Origin: Pseudomonas gingeri
GTDB taxonomy: Bacteria > Pseudomonadota > Gammaproteobacteria > Pseudomonadales > Pseudomonadaceae
Assembly (NCBI RefSeq): GCF_013385425.1
Contig: NZ_JACAQA010000003.1
Location: 496,001 to 560,000, forward strand
Length of the DNA: 64,000 nucleotides
Direction of reading: 5' to 3'
Shown: positions 32,601-40,853 of the stretch, one piece after another
Numbering within the stretch: the stretch's first letter is position 1
Layout: every line of letters starts with the position of its first letter
Notes under the pieces: generated by a model
What the model saw: only the letters and a program-made list of their open reading frames with translations
The model's database searches: none
Told to the model about the DNA's origin: nothing
Program-made: the position numbers and the translations under genes

Positions 32601-33530
32601 TTATTGCGCAGTCAGAAACTCACGATACTGCGCCGCCGTCTGCTCCGGGCGCTCGACCATCGGCAGATGGCCCACGCCGTCCCAGCACTCCAGGCGCGCA
32701 TGGGGGATGCCGGCGATCCAGGTTTTTGCACTGGCCAGGGGGACCATGCGGTCTTCACGCCCCCACAGCAGCAGGGTCGGGACACGGATATTGTTCAGCC
32801 AGGGCTCCATGCGCGGGCTGTCATGGAAGTCGTCGAAGATTTCCGCCAGTTCAGGACGCCGATCGATATAGGTCTGCGACTCCGCCGCCAGCAACACGCC
32901 AGGTATCCAGGGGGGCGAGGCCATGGTCATGGAGAAAAACCGATCGAACTCCGCCCGCGAGTGGATCAGAAAAGGGTTCCTGCCTTGCTTGACCAACTCT
33001 TCCACTTCATTGGGTTGCGGCAGGTTGACCCCCACCGGTCCCATCAACGCCAGGGACAACACCCGCTCCGGAAAATGCGCCGCCAGCCAGGTGCCGACGT
33101 AAGCGCCCATGGAGCTGCCGACCACATGCACCTTGTCGATCCCGCTGGCGTCCAGCAGTTCGACCATGCGTTGCGCCTGGGTCGCGATACTGTAGTCGCC
33201 CCCCGTTTCGAAACCACTTTTGCCGTGCCCGGCCAGGTCGGGAATGATCACCCGGTGGTCAGCAACGAAGGATCGCGCAAAGCGCAGCCAGAGGTTCTTG
33301 TCGGCACTGAAACCGTGGATCAGCAACAGCGGCGGCGTGTTGCTTTGAGTCCCGCCCTGGAAGGTCGACAAGGTCATCCGCTCAATCGCCACCGGGACTT
33401 CCTTCACCCGGGAGAGCCGTGCTTCCAGACTCGTGATCAGGTCAAACAGCAGACCTCCTACACGTGGATAGGTCCACCATCCCCATACGACGAGGAGGAC
33501 GATCAGGGCAAGGATCAGGAACATCAACAC
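32601..33530 (-). CDS. Membrane-anchored alpha/beta hydrolase
   Basis: This 309-residue hydrolase has one N-terminal membrane helix (residues ~2-20, MFLILALIVLLVVWGWW). The oxyanion segment is LLLIHGFSADKNLW. The nucleophile is Ser140 in VVGSSMGAYVG, with the acid in LLLWGREDRMVP and the base His in GVGHLPMVE, so the triad is complete. The anchored form resembles lipase/esterase-like hydrolases acting at the membrane; substrate unknown. Start ATG 33530. It stands alone. Confidence 0.9.
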   Translation of the reverse strand: MLMFLILALIVLLVVWGWWTYPRVGGLLFDLITSLEARLSRVKEVPVAIERMTLSTFQGGTQSNTPPLLLIHGFSADKNLWLRFARSFVADHRVIIPDLAGHGKSGFETGGDYSIATQAQRMVELLDASGIDKVHVVGSSMGAYVGTWLAAHFPERVLSLALMGPVGVNLPQPNEVEELVKQGRNPFLIHSRAEFDRFFSMTMASPPWIPGVLLAAESQTYIDRRPELAEIFDDFHDSPRMEPWLNNIRVPTLLLWGREDRMVPLASAKTWIAGIPHARLECWDGVGHLPMVERPEQTAAQYREFLTAQ

Positions 33531-33696
33531 TTCTCCGGAACAGGGTTGGCGAAACCAGTCTCCGCGCGACCGGTCGAGTCATAAAAACAGAACAGGCATC
33601 CGCCAGCAAGGTGCCTTGGCGGATCGGCATGCCAACGCTTGAGTGGCTTCTGATAGGCTGCCAGGCCGGACAATCCACACAGCCAGGCTCAGCCCC

Positions 33697-34131
33697 ATGA
33701 TCAATATCCGTGTCATGACGATGGACGATTACCAGGCGGTCATCGACCTTATGCGCAATACACCCGGCATTTCCCTGCGTGACGCCGACTCCCGTGAGTC
33801 GACCGCCCGCTACCTGGAGCGAAACCCGGGGATGAGCTTCGTGGCTGAAGTCGACGGCGAACTCGGCGGTTGCATCATGTCCGGGCATGACGGTCGTCGG
33901 GGCTACTTGCAGCACTTGCTCGTGCTGCCCCGTTATCGGCGCCAGGGCATCGCCAATGCACTGGTCGAACGCTGCCTGTCGATCCTGGAAACCCACGGCA
34001 TCCTCAAGTGTCATCTCGACGTGTTCAAGACCAATGAGGACGCGGCCCGTTATTGGCAAAGCCAGGGTTGGCAGCTCCGGCAGGATATCGACCGCTATTC
34101 GTTTACCCGCTCGGGCAATCAGAACGCGTGA
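33697..34131 (+). CDS. GNAT-family N-acetyltransferase
   Basis: This 144-residue GNAT acetyltransferase starts INIRVMTMDDYQAVIDLM. The acetyl-CoA-binding signature is LLVLPRYRRQGIANALVERCL (R/QxxGxG/A form), followed by CHLDVFKTNEDAARYWQSQGW, typical of the RimI-like branch. The acceptor could be a small amine or a protein N-terminus and cannot be told. The ATG at 33697 is preferred over an upstream one because the fold begins there. It ends 9 bases before the convergent methyltransferase gene. Confidence 0.9.
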   Translation: MINIRVMTMDDYQAVIDLMRNTPGISLRDADSRESTARYLERNPGMSFVAEVDGELGGCIMSGHDGRRGYLQHLLVLPRYRRQGIANALVERCLSILETHGILKCHLDVFKTNEDAARYWQSQGWQLRQDIDRYSFTRSGNQNA

Positions 34132-34140
34132 CGCAACGGC

Positions 34141-34800
34141 TCAATAAACCCAGGGCAGCAGGCGCCAGGTGCGCGCACGATAAGCCTCGTACTCTTCGCC
34201 AAATTCGGCCTTGAGCAAGGCCTCCTCCGAGTGCATGCGCGCAATCAGCGGGATCAGCGTCAACGCCGTCAGCAACACCCCGACACCGGAGCGAAAAGCC
34301 AGTGCCCAGCCCAGCGAGTTGACCAGCAGCCCGAGGTAGCTCGGGTTGCGCAAAACCCGATAGAGCCCGGTGGTCACCAGCCGATGCCCCGGCTGAATCG
34401 CCACCAGCCCGCTGAAGCGCTTGCCCAGCACAAACACCGGCCACATCCGCAGCACACCGCCAACGGTAAACAGCAGCACGCCGAGCCAACGCACGCCCTC
34501 ACCGCCAAAGGTCCACCAGCCCAGGCGAGCCGTCCAGGGCACCAACCCCACCAGCAGCAAGCCGAGGGCGCCGATGACCGGAATCACCCAGCGATTGCCG
34601 CGATCCTCGCGCACGCCGGAGCTGAGGTTAGCTTCGGTAAACAGCGCCGAGCCCGCCAACAACAGGGTCACCACGGCGATCGCGAGCAATGCGGGTTGGG
34701 CAGCAAAGGCCGACCAGCCACCGAATCCCCACACCGCCAGCCCGAGATAGCCCAGCGTCGCCGTCACGCTGAAAAACGCCAAGCGAAGTGAGATTTTCAT
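34141..34800 (-). CDS. Isoprenylcysteine carboxyl methyltransferase (ICMT/PEMT-like) family membrane protein
   Basis: This 219-residue membrane protein has about five hydrophobic segments. The C-terminal SAM-binding block of the ICMT/PEMT family is present: HRLVTTGLYRVLRNPSYLGLL, then the acidic EEALLKAEFGEEYEAYRARTWRLLPWVY. Bacterial members methylate unknown lipid or small-molecule targets. Start ATG 34800. It is single and convergent with the GNAT gene. Confidence 0.88.
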   Translation of the reverse strand: MKISLRLAFFSVTATLGYLGLAVWGFGGWSAFAAQPALLAIAVVTLLLAGSALFTEANLSSGVREDRGNRWVIPVIGALGLLLVGLVPWTARLGWWTFGGEGVRWLGVLLFTVGGVLRMWPVFVLGKRFSGLVAIQPGHRLVTTGLYRVLRNPSYLGLLVNSLGWALAFRSGVGVLLTALTLIPLIARMHSEEALLKAEFGEEYEAYRARTWRLLPWVY

Positions 34801-35013
34801 ATTGCCCTCGACGGGATAAACCTGATGCTTTCAGTGTAGAAGCATTCGTCCGAGCCAGTGATCGGCAACGCTCTAGCCCGCGGTTTACACGAGGTCCCCG
34901 GAAAACCGACTTATTCCATAAAAGCATCAACAAATTCTTTTATATTCTTTTATTGTTTATCCATGGACTGCAAGACTCGGTACCAGAATCATCCACCAAG
35001 TGTTGAGATCACC

Positions 35014-35820
35014 ATGAAGAAATTAACTGCCCTCACTGCCCTCACCCTCGCCGTCCTCTCGGGATTGGCCCATGCCGACCGCCTGGAGGACATCAAGAAA
35101 TCCGGCGTTCTGCGCGTCGCCTCGTTCGACAGCAACCCGCCTTTCGGCTTTATCGATGCCAAGAGCAAACAGATCGAAGGCCTGGACGTGGACTACGCCA
35201 AGGCCATCGCCGACAAGCTGGGCGTCAAGCTGCAACTGCAACCGACCAACCCGGCCAACCGCGTGCCGCTGCTGGTCGCCAACAAGGTCGACCTGGTCCT
35301 GGCCAACTTCACCATCACCCCGGAGCGCGCCGAGCAGGTCAATTTCAGCATTCCCTACTTCAGTTCCGGCCAGCAGTTCATCGTCAAGAAAGGCACCCTC
35401 AAGTCCCAGGAGGACCTGAACAAATGGCGTGTCGGCGTGGACAAGGGCACGGTCAACGAAGGCGTGCTGCGCGAGAAATTCCCCGGCGCCAAAGTCATCG
35501 CCTATGACGACACCCCGTTCGCCTTCACCGCCTTGCGCAACGGCAATGTCCAGGCCATTACCCAGGACGGTCCGAAGCTGATCGGCCTGCTGGCCAACGT
35601 CCCGGACAAGGACAAGTACGAAGTGCCGCCCTTCACCATTTCCAATGACCTGATCGGCGTCGGCCTGCCCAAGGGCGAGACCGCCCTGACCGACCTGGTC
35701 AACCAGACGCTGGTCGAGCTGGAAAGCAAAGGCCAGGCGCAGAAGATCTACGACACCTGGTTCGGCCCGGACACCAAGACACCGCTGGCCCGCCTGTACA
35801 AGATCGGCGACAAGAGCTGA
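35014..35820 (+). CDS. Periplasmic amino-acid-binding protein (glutamate/aspartate-type)
   Basis: This 268-residue binding protein has a clear signal peptide (MKKLTALTALTLAVLSGLAHA). Type-2 fold blocks follow: LRVASFDSNPPFGF, LDVDYAKAIADKLGVKLQLQPT, LVLANFTITPERAEQVNFSIPYF and WRVGVDKGTVNEGVL. It delivers a polar amino acid to the two permeases encoded 79 bases downstream. A strong hairpin between (35845-35877) probably trims transcription so that binding protein exceeds permeases. Start at the MKK ATG with weak TGAGAT. Confidence 0.92.
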   Translation: MKKLTALTALTLAVLSGLAHADRLEDIKKSGVLRVASFDSNPPFGFIDAKSKQIEGLDVDYAKAIADKLGVKLQLQPTNPANRVPLLVANKVDLVLANFTITPERAEQVNFSIPYFSSGQQFIVKKGTLKSQEDLNKWRVGVDKGTVNEGVLREKFPGAKVIAYDDTPFAFTALRNGNVQAITQDGPKLIGLLANVPDKDKYEVPPFTISNDLIGVGLPKGETALTDLVNQTLVELESKGQAQKIYDTWFGPDTKTPLARLYKIGDKS

Positions 35821-35844
35821 TCGCCCTCCCCGTCGTACACCCAC

Positions 35845-35877
35845 AGCCCGCGCGGTTTTCCGCGCGGGCTCTTTGTA
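35845..35877 (+). terminator. Hairpin between binding-protein and permease genes
   Basis: AGCCCGCGCGG (35845-35855) and CCGCGCGGGCT (35860-35870) form a perfect 11-base stem with a TTTT loop, followed by CTTTGTA. The weak T-run suggests partial termination or mRNA stabilisation favouring the upstream binding-protein message. Confidence 0.75.
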
Positions 35878-35899
35878 TTCTGGATGGACACCGTGATTG

Positions 35900-36628
35900 A
35901 TGTTTGGTGAATTGCTGGGCCCGCATTACCTGAAATGGCTGTTCGATGGCTTTCTCCTCACCCTGGCCCTGTCCGCCGTGGTCTGCCTGGTGGCCACCGG
36001 GCTCGGCTTCCTGGTCTGCCTCGCGCGCCTGGGCAGCTCGCGCCTGGCGTCCTGGCCGGCACGGGCCTACCTGGCGTTGTTTCGTAACACGCCGCTGCTG
36101 GTGCAATTGTTCTTCTGGTATTTCGGCCTCAGTGCCCTGCTGCCCGAAGGACTGGTGAGCTGGCTGAACACGCCCCATGAAGTGAGCGTGGCCGGCATTG
36201 AAATCAGCTGGCCGTCCTTTGAATTCATCGCCGGTTTCTGGGGGCTGACGCTGTATACCTCGGCCTTTATCGCCGAAGAATTTCGCGCCGGCGTCGCCTC
36301 GGTGCGCCCGCAGCAACGCGAGGCCGGCGTGGCCATGGGCTTTCGGCCGGCACAGGTGTGGCGTTATATCGTCCTGCCCCAAGCCTTGCGCACCGCCCTC
36401 GGGCCGCTGCTGGGGCAATACATGAATGCGTTGAAGAACTCCTCGCTGACCATGGCCATCGGCCTCGCCGAGCTGTCCTACGCCTCACGCCAGGTGGAGA
36501 CCGAAACCTTCAAGACCTTCCAGGCCTTCGGCTTCGCCACCCTGCTCTACATCTTCAGCATTGCGCTGCTCGAAGCGGCCGGCCAATGGATCCGCCAGAC
36601 CAAACGTTATCGCCAGGGAGCCGCATGA
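35900..36628 (+). CDS. Amino-acid ABC transporter permease (first)
   Basis: This 242-residue inner-membrane permease of the HisMQ/GltJK type has five or so helices. FRNTPLLVQLFFWYFG is the family N-terminal signature. The ATPase-contact EAA loop is EAGVAMGFRPAQVWRYIVLPQALRTALGPLLGQ. It forms the channel with the next permease, whose start is one base after this stop. The ATG at 35900 is used (a TTG lies directly before it). No ATPase gene follows in the cluster. Confidence 0.92.
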   Translation: MFGELLGPHYLKWLFDGFLLTLALSAVVCLVATGLGFLVCLARLGSSRLASWPARAYLALFRNTPLLVQLFFWYFGLSALLPEGLVSWLNTPHEVSVAGIEISWPSFEFIAGFWGLTLYTSAFIAEEFRAGVASVRPQQREAGVAMGFRPAQVWRYIVLPQALRTALGPLLGQYMNALKNSSLTMAIGLAELSYASRQVETETFKTFQAFGFATLLYIFSIALLEAAGQWIRQTKRYRQGAA

Positions 36629-36629
36629 C

Positions 36630-37316
36630 ATGGACCTTTCCGTTATCAGTGACAACCTCGAGTACTTCCTGATCGGCGCCTACCCCGACGGTCCCTTGGG
36701 CGGCGCGGCCCTGACCCTGGTGCTGAGCGTACTGTCCGGAGTATCCGCCGCCCTCCTGGGCCTGGTGCTGGGCATAGCCTTGAGCGGCCTGAAGGGCTGG
36801 CCACGGGGAATATTGATCGCGGTGCTGGGTTTCCTGCGGGCGATCCCGGTACTGATGTTGATCTTCTGGAGCTACTTCCTGCTGCCGATCATCTTCCACG
36901 TGGATATCCCGGCGCTGTTCACCGTGGTCTGCGCCCTGTCGCTGATCGGCGGCGCCTACCTGGCGTACTCGGTCCATGCCGGTATCCAGAGCCTGCCGGA
37001 CGGCCAATGGGCAGCGGCCCGCGCGCTGGGCATGCGACCCGTCCAGGTCATGCGCCTGATCATCCTGCCACAAGCCTTGCCGATCATGCTGCCGTCGTTC
37101 CTCAACCAGTGGATCTCGCTGATCAAGGACACCTCCCTGGCCTATGTGATCGGTGTCGGCGAACTGTCCTTCGTGGCGACCCAGGTCAGCAACCGGGTGA
37201 TGGTCCACCCTACGGAGATCTTCCTGTTCGTGGCGCTGGTCTACTTTGTGTTCTGCTCCAGTCTCGACTTGCTGGCCAATTTCGCGAGCAGAAAGCAGAC
37301 GGTGAAGCACGCTTGA
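36630..37316 (+). CDS. Amino-acid ABC transporter permease (second)
   Basis: This 228-residue permease of the same type has the signature FLRAIPVLMLIFWSYF in place of RNTPLL. The EAA loop is AARALGMRPVQVMRLIILPQALPIMLPSFLNQ. The start is one base after the previous gene's stop, with GGGAG inside the preceding codons, so the pair is translated together. The next gene is a LysR on the other strand. The operon therefore has binding protein and both permeases but lacks the cognate ATP-binding gene, which must be elsewhere. Confidence 0.92.
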   Translation: MDLSVISDNLEYFLIGAYPDGPLGGAALTLVLSVLSGVSAALLGLVLGIALSGLKGWPRGILIAVLGFLRAIPVLMLIFWSYFLLPIIFHVDIPALFTVVCALSLIGGAYLAYSVHAGIQSLPDGQWAAARALGMRPVQVMRLIILPQALPIMLPSFLNQWISLIKDTSLAYVIGVGELSFVATQVSNRVMVHPTEIFLFVALVYFVFCSSLDLLANFASRKQTVKHA

Positions 37317-37333
37317 TCAGGCAACCCGGGGAC

Positions 37334-38227
37334 TTAGTCAGTCCCCAGAAACTGCGTCAGCGATGCTCCCAGCGCATCGAACACCAAGGCAATACGCTGA
37401 ACCCGTCGCATGTCCTGGTGCATGGCGATCCAGACATCCACGGAAAATTCCACCTGTCCGGGCAGTACGCGTATCAGTCCGTGACGTCGGGCCAGTTGGC
37501 TGGAACAGACGCCGATCCCCAACCCCGCGCGCAACGCCGCCAGTTGTGCGAGGTGATCATCGGTACGAATCAGCGTGCGCTGCGCCGTGCAGTCGAAGCC
37601 GCGCTCACGCAGAAACTGCAGTTCCACCAGATTGCGGTCAGGCCCGATCAGCGGATAGTCATCCAACTGCGCAACGGTATCCGGCGCGCCCTGCTCCGCC
37701 AGGAGTTCAGGGGTGGCATACAGGCCGACTTGCAGATCACCGACCTTGCGCGTGACCACCGCCGCTTCGGTCGGCCGACGGATACGCACCGCCACATCGG
37801 CCTCCTGCCGGGCCAGCGCCTGCAGACGGTTCGACACACTGAGCTCGACAGCCAGCTGCGGGTAGGTCTGGCGTAGCGTGCGCAACATGGGCGGCAATAC
37901 CTCGACCCCGAGCAGTTTGCTGCTGGTCAGGCGCACCGTGCCCCCCGGCAATTGCGCATCCGCCGACGCCGCTCGATTGAACGCGTTAGCCGCCATGGCC
38001 ATGGCTTCGACATGGCTGATCAGGTCCTTGGCCATCTCCGTCGGCAGCAGACCCGCTGGTGAGCGGATAAACAGGCTGACGCCCACGCTCTGCTCCAACG
38101 CCTCGATCCGCCTACGCGCGGTGGCCTGCGCGATGCCCAGCAAACGGGCCGCCCCCGATAGACTGCCGGTGCGCAATACCGCCAGAAAGGCACGCTGGGT
38201 TTCCCACTGTAGCTGAGGCGCGTTCAT
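37334..38227 (-). CDS. LysR-family regulator
   Basis: This 297-residue regulator begins WETQRAFLAVLRTGSLSGAA and has the helix-turn-helix segment GIAQATARRRIEALE, then SLFIRSPAGLLPTE. The QATARRRIE recognition helix places it in the branch where the usual SQPAxSxxI is replaced, seen in YwbI-like regulators of Proteobacteria (recalled). It is convergent with the permease gene and has no divergent partner; the next gene upstream on the plus strand is the GFA remnant 129 bases away. Target unknown. Confidence 0.88.
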   Translation of the reverse strand: MNAPQLQWETQRAFLAVLRTGSLSGAARLLGIAQATARRRIEALEQSVGVSLFIRSPAGLLPTEMAKDLISHVEAMAMAANAFNRAASADAQLPGGTVRLTSSKLLGVEVLPPMLRTLRQTYPQLAVELSVSNRLQALARQEADVAVRIRRPTEAAVVTRKVGDLQVGLYATPELLAEQGAPDTVAQLDDYPLIGPDRNLVELQFLRERGFDCTAQRTLIRTDDHLAQLAALRAGLGIGVCSSQLARRHGLIRVLPGQVEFSVDVWIAMHQDMRRVQRIALVFDALGASLTQFLGTD

Positions 38228-38356
38228 ACATTTCCTGTGAGCCGCTGGGCAATTTTGGCTAATTTTCTTTCGTGAGGCGCGGCCTCATGCTGGTCAAGCA
38301 TATCCCACGGACACCCCGCTTCGTCCGCCACCTCTACCCTTGAAGGAGTTTTACCC

Positions 38357-38467
38357 ATGCCACTCACTGGCCAATGCCGCTGTCGCGCCACGAGCTACAC
38401 CCAGGCTGATCCTGCCGAACGGGCTGCCCACCTGGCCACAGGGCCAGACGCCAGTAGCGTTCGCTAA
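38357..38467 (+). pseudogene. Remnant of a GFA-family gene
   Basis: ATG at 38357, preceded by GAAGGAGTTTTACCC, opens a 36-codon frame starting MPLTGQCRCRATSYTQADP. This is the N-terminus of glutathione-dependent formaldehyde-activating-type (GFA) zinc proteins, with two zinc-ligand Cys. The remaining Cys-rich domain is missing and the frame ends at 38465-38467. A complete GFA gene follows 25 bases later, so this is probably the deleted first member of a tandem pair. Confidence 0.55.
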
Positions 38468-38492
38468 ATCGTCAAGAGGAAAGGAGGTAGTG

Positions 38493-38948
38493 ATGAGTCA
38501 CCCAGTATTCGCCTACGGCAGTTGTCGCTGTGGCCAGGTCGTTTTTGAACTGCGCGCCCCACCGATCATCACCACGGCCTGCCATTGCACCGGCTGCCAG
38601 AAAATGTCGGCCAGTGCGTTCTCCCTCAGTGCGCTAGTGCCGAACGAGCAGTTCGTGATCACCCAAGGCGAGCCGGTGATCGGCGGCTTGCACGGGACAA
38701 CGCGACACTACTTCTGCCCTCATTGCCTGAGCTGGTTGTTTACCCGCCCAGCGGACAACGAAGCGATCGTCGGTGTCCGCTCCAGTCTGCTGGATAACCC
38801 ACGACAATTCGCTCCGTTCATTGAAACCTGGACTCGTGAAAAGCTGCCTTGGGTCACCACCGGGGCCGTGCATGGTTTCGAGGCGTTCCCCGAATCACAG
38901 GACTTTATAACGCTGGCGCAGCAGTATGCGCAGCGGCATCAGGCATAA
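38493..38948 (+). CDS. GFA-family (CENP-V/GFA domain) zinc protein
   Basis: This 151-residue protein shows the zinc-ligand pattern of the GFA family: GSCRCGQVVFEL (CxC), ACHCTGCQKMSASAFSLSALV (CxxC) and HYFCPHCLSWLF (CxxC). The zinc sites support glutathione-thiol or related chemistry, but physiological activity is unknown for most members. The ATG at 38493 follows AAAGGAGGTAGTG, an excellent ribosome binding site. A truncated paralogue sits directly upstream. Confidence 0.9.
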   Translation: MSHPVFAYGSCRCGQVVFELRAPPIITTACHCTGCQKMSASAFSLSALVPNEQFVITQGEPVIGGLHGTTRHYFCPHCLSWLFTRPADNEAIVGVRSSLLDNPRQFAPFIETWTREKLPWVTTGAVHGFEAFPESQDFITLAQQYAQRHQA

Positions 38949-39228
38949 GGATTCAAGCAAGGCGCTATTCAACCAGCAATACCAGCGCGATGAGCGACTG
39001 TCCGTGCTGCCCAATGTGCAGCGTCTCAGCTCAACTCTCGTGATGAAGCAAGTCATTCAGGATCGAGCCCTCGCGCTGTGATATCAGCGCCTGTCCGCTA
39101 CACTTCTCGGCAAGACAAAACGCCCTTGCATCACACTCAAAAAGATTAACCAACACAACAAAAACACCCAAAAAGATGATTTCACTTTAATAAAATAAAC
39201 CTAAACTACACAAAGCCATTTCAACCAC
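38949..39228. other. 280-base intergenic region upstream of the diguanylate cyclase
   Basis: The 3' ~110 bases are strongly A-rich (CACTCAAAAAGATTAACCAACACAAC type sequence), unlike flanking DNA, suggesting a curved promoter region. No clear -35/-10 pair, operator or gene is seen. Confidence 0.35.
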
Positions 39229-40812
39229 ATGGATGTGTTGTTCATGCTCACAAAAACAACTTCAGCTTTCAGCGCCAAGTGGGCGGATACCAAGCTCAAG
39301 ATCAGTCATGTGATTCTCTTTGTGGCGGCGGTCTGTATCTCATTGATCGGCATCAGCCTCTGGGGAATCTCCAACTCCCTGGGGTATCACCTGCATGAAA
39401 AAGAGATCGAGATGTCAAACCTCTCGAAGGCCTTGTCGTCCAGCATAGCCGCCACCCTCACCCAAGCCGATACCGCGATACTCGGTGTTCAGGAACGGAT
39501 CAACGTTGAAGGCACTGGGCCGGAGGAGCTGAAAAATCTGGAGATCATATTAAAAGCTCAACAAAAACGCCTACCACAAATCTATGGCTTTTCCATTTAC
39601 GACGAACAAGGACGTTGGTTATTAAACTCAAACGATAGAAACCAATCCAACTTGAACAACTCGGACCGCGACTATTTCATCTACCATCGCGACCATGCCG
39701 GTTCCACTCCATTCCTGGGCCCTCCGATCCGCAGCCGCCTGACAAACGAATGGGTCATCACCCTATCGCGCAGGATCGATCATCCTGACGGCAGCTTTGC
39801 AGGCGTGGCAATAGCCACTGTCTATCTTAAATACTTCCTCAGCCTCTACGACAGCATCGACATGGGCAAGAATGGCATCATCAATCTCACCTCCTCGGCA
39901 GGGCAGATCATCGTGCGTCACCCCTTTCACGACACTGAGGTGGGTACGGACATTTCAAGCGGGGAGGTATTCGCCTTATTGACGCCGGGTGTCGCCTCGG
40001 GCACCGCAACAATAAGGTCATTTATTGACAATGTCGTCCGCATCATCAGTTTTCACCGCGTCGATGGCTATCCGCTTGTGGTCATCGCGGCTTTTGAAAG
40101 AGATGAAATATTGACGGACTGGCGTCGAGAGTCCCTTGCCAGTTTTATCATATCGTCCATATTGCTGCTTATTCTCGGCCTGCTGGGCTATCGCCTGATA
40201 AAAATCATGAGCCAGCAGATTCAAGCACAAAAAGAACTGCAATTTTCCGAAAGAGCCTACATCGAGGCGAACAAGGCGCTCGGCCAACTGGCACTCGAAG
40301 ATGGCTTGACCGGGCTCTCGAATCGCCGCAAGTTCGACCTGTTTATCGACTCGGAAATAAGTAAAGCCAAGCGCAAACCCGATGACCTCGCCCTCATCCT
40401 GATCGATATCGATCTGTTCAAGAAGTACAACGACCATTACGGCCACGTACAAGGCGATGAATGCCTGAAATCCGTGAGCACCCTGATCAAGAAAAATATC
40501 ACTCGGGAACATGATCTTGCGGCCAGGTATGGCGGAGAGGAATTTGCCATCGTCCTCCCTGGTACCGATTATGTCGGCGCTTTTATCATCGCCGAGAAAA
40601 TCCGAACAGACGTGGAGCGCAGTGCCATTCAACACTGTGAATCACCGGCCAAGGTCGTCACCATCAGCATTGGCATCAGTGCCTTGTCCGGATCAAAGGC
40701 CGACACCCCCGAGCAGTTGATCGATATCGCTGACAAAGCCCTGTACGTCGCAAAATCCAATGGCCGAAACCGGACGGTCATTTCCAACAATCTGTCCAGC
40801 GCCCTGGCCTGA
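39229..40812 (+). CDS. Membrane diguanylate cyclase with dCache sensor and GGDEF domain
   Basis: This 527-residue c-di-GMP synthase has two membrane helices (~27-48 and ~304-324) enclosing a ~250-residue periplasmic sensor of the dCache/PAS type (NNSDRDYFIYHRDH, GTATIRSFIDN, RIISFHRVDGYPLVVIAAF). The cytoplasmic GGDEF domain holds the active signature GGEEF (435-439). RxxD (Arg426-Asp429) five residues before it forms the inhibitory I-site, so the enzyme should be active and product-inhibited. GC is lower than in its neighbours. The ATG at 39229 has no good ribosome binding site; 39244 is an alternative. Confidence 0.92.
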   Translation: MDVLFMLTKTTSAFSAKWADTKLKISHVILFVAAVCISLIGISLWGISNSLGYHLHEKEIEMSNLSKALSSSIAATLTQADTAILGVQERINVEGTGPEELKNLEIILKAQQKRLPQIYGFSIYDEQGRWLLNSNDRNQSNLNNSDRDYFIYHRDHAGSTPFLGPPIRSRLTNEWVITLSRRIDHPDGSFAGVAIATVYLKYFLSLYDSIDMGKNGIINLTSSAGQIIVRHPFHDTEVGTDISSGEVFALLTPGVASGTATIRSFIDNVVRIISFHRVDGYPLVVIAAFERDEILTDWRRESLASFIISSILLLILGLLGYRLIKIMSQQIQAQKELQFSERAYIEANKALGQLALEDGLTGLSNRRKFDLFIDSEISKAKRKPDDLALILIDIDLFKKYNDHYGHVQGDECLKSVSTLIKKNITREHDLAARYGGEEFAIVLPGTDYVGAFIIAEKIRTDVERSAIQHCESPAKVVTISIGISALSGSKADTPEQLIDIADKALYVAKSNGRNRTVISNNLSSALA

Positions 40813-40853
40813 TGGGCTCCATCGGCGGCACGCTGCCAGCACTGCAGCTTGAC

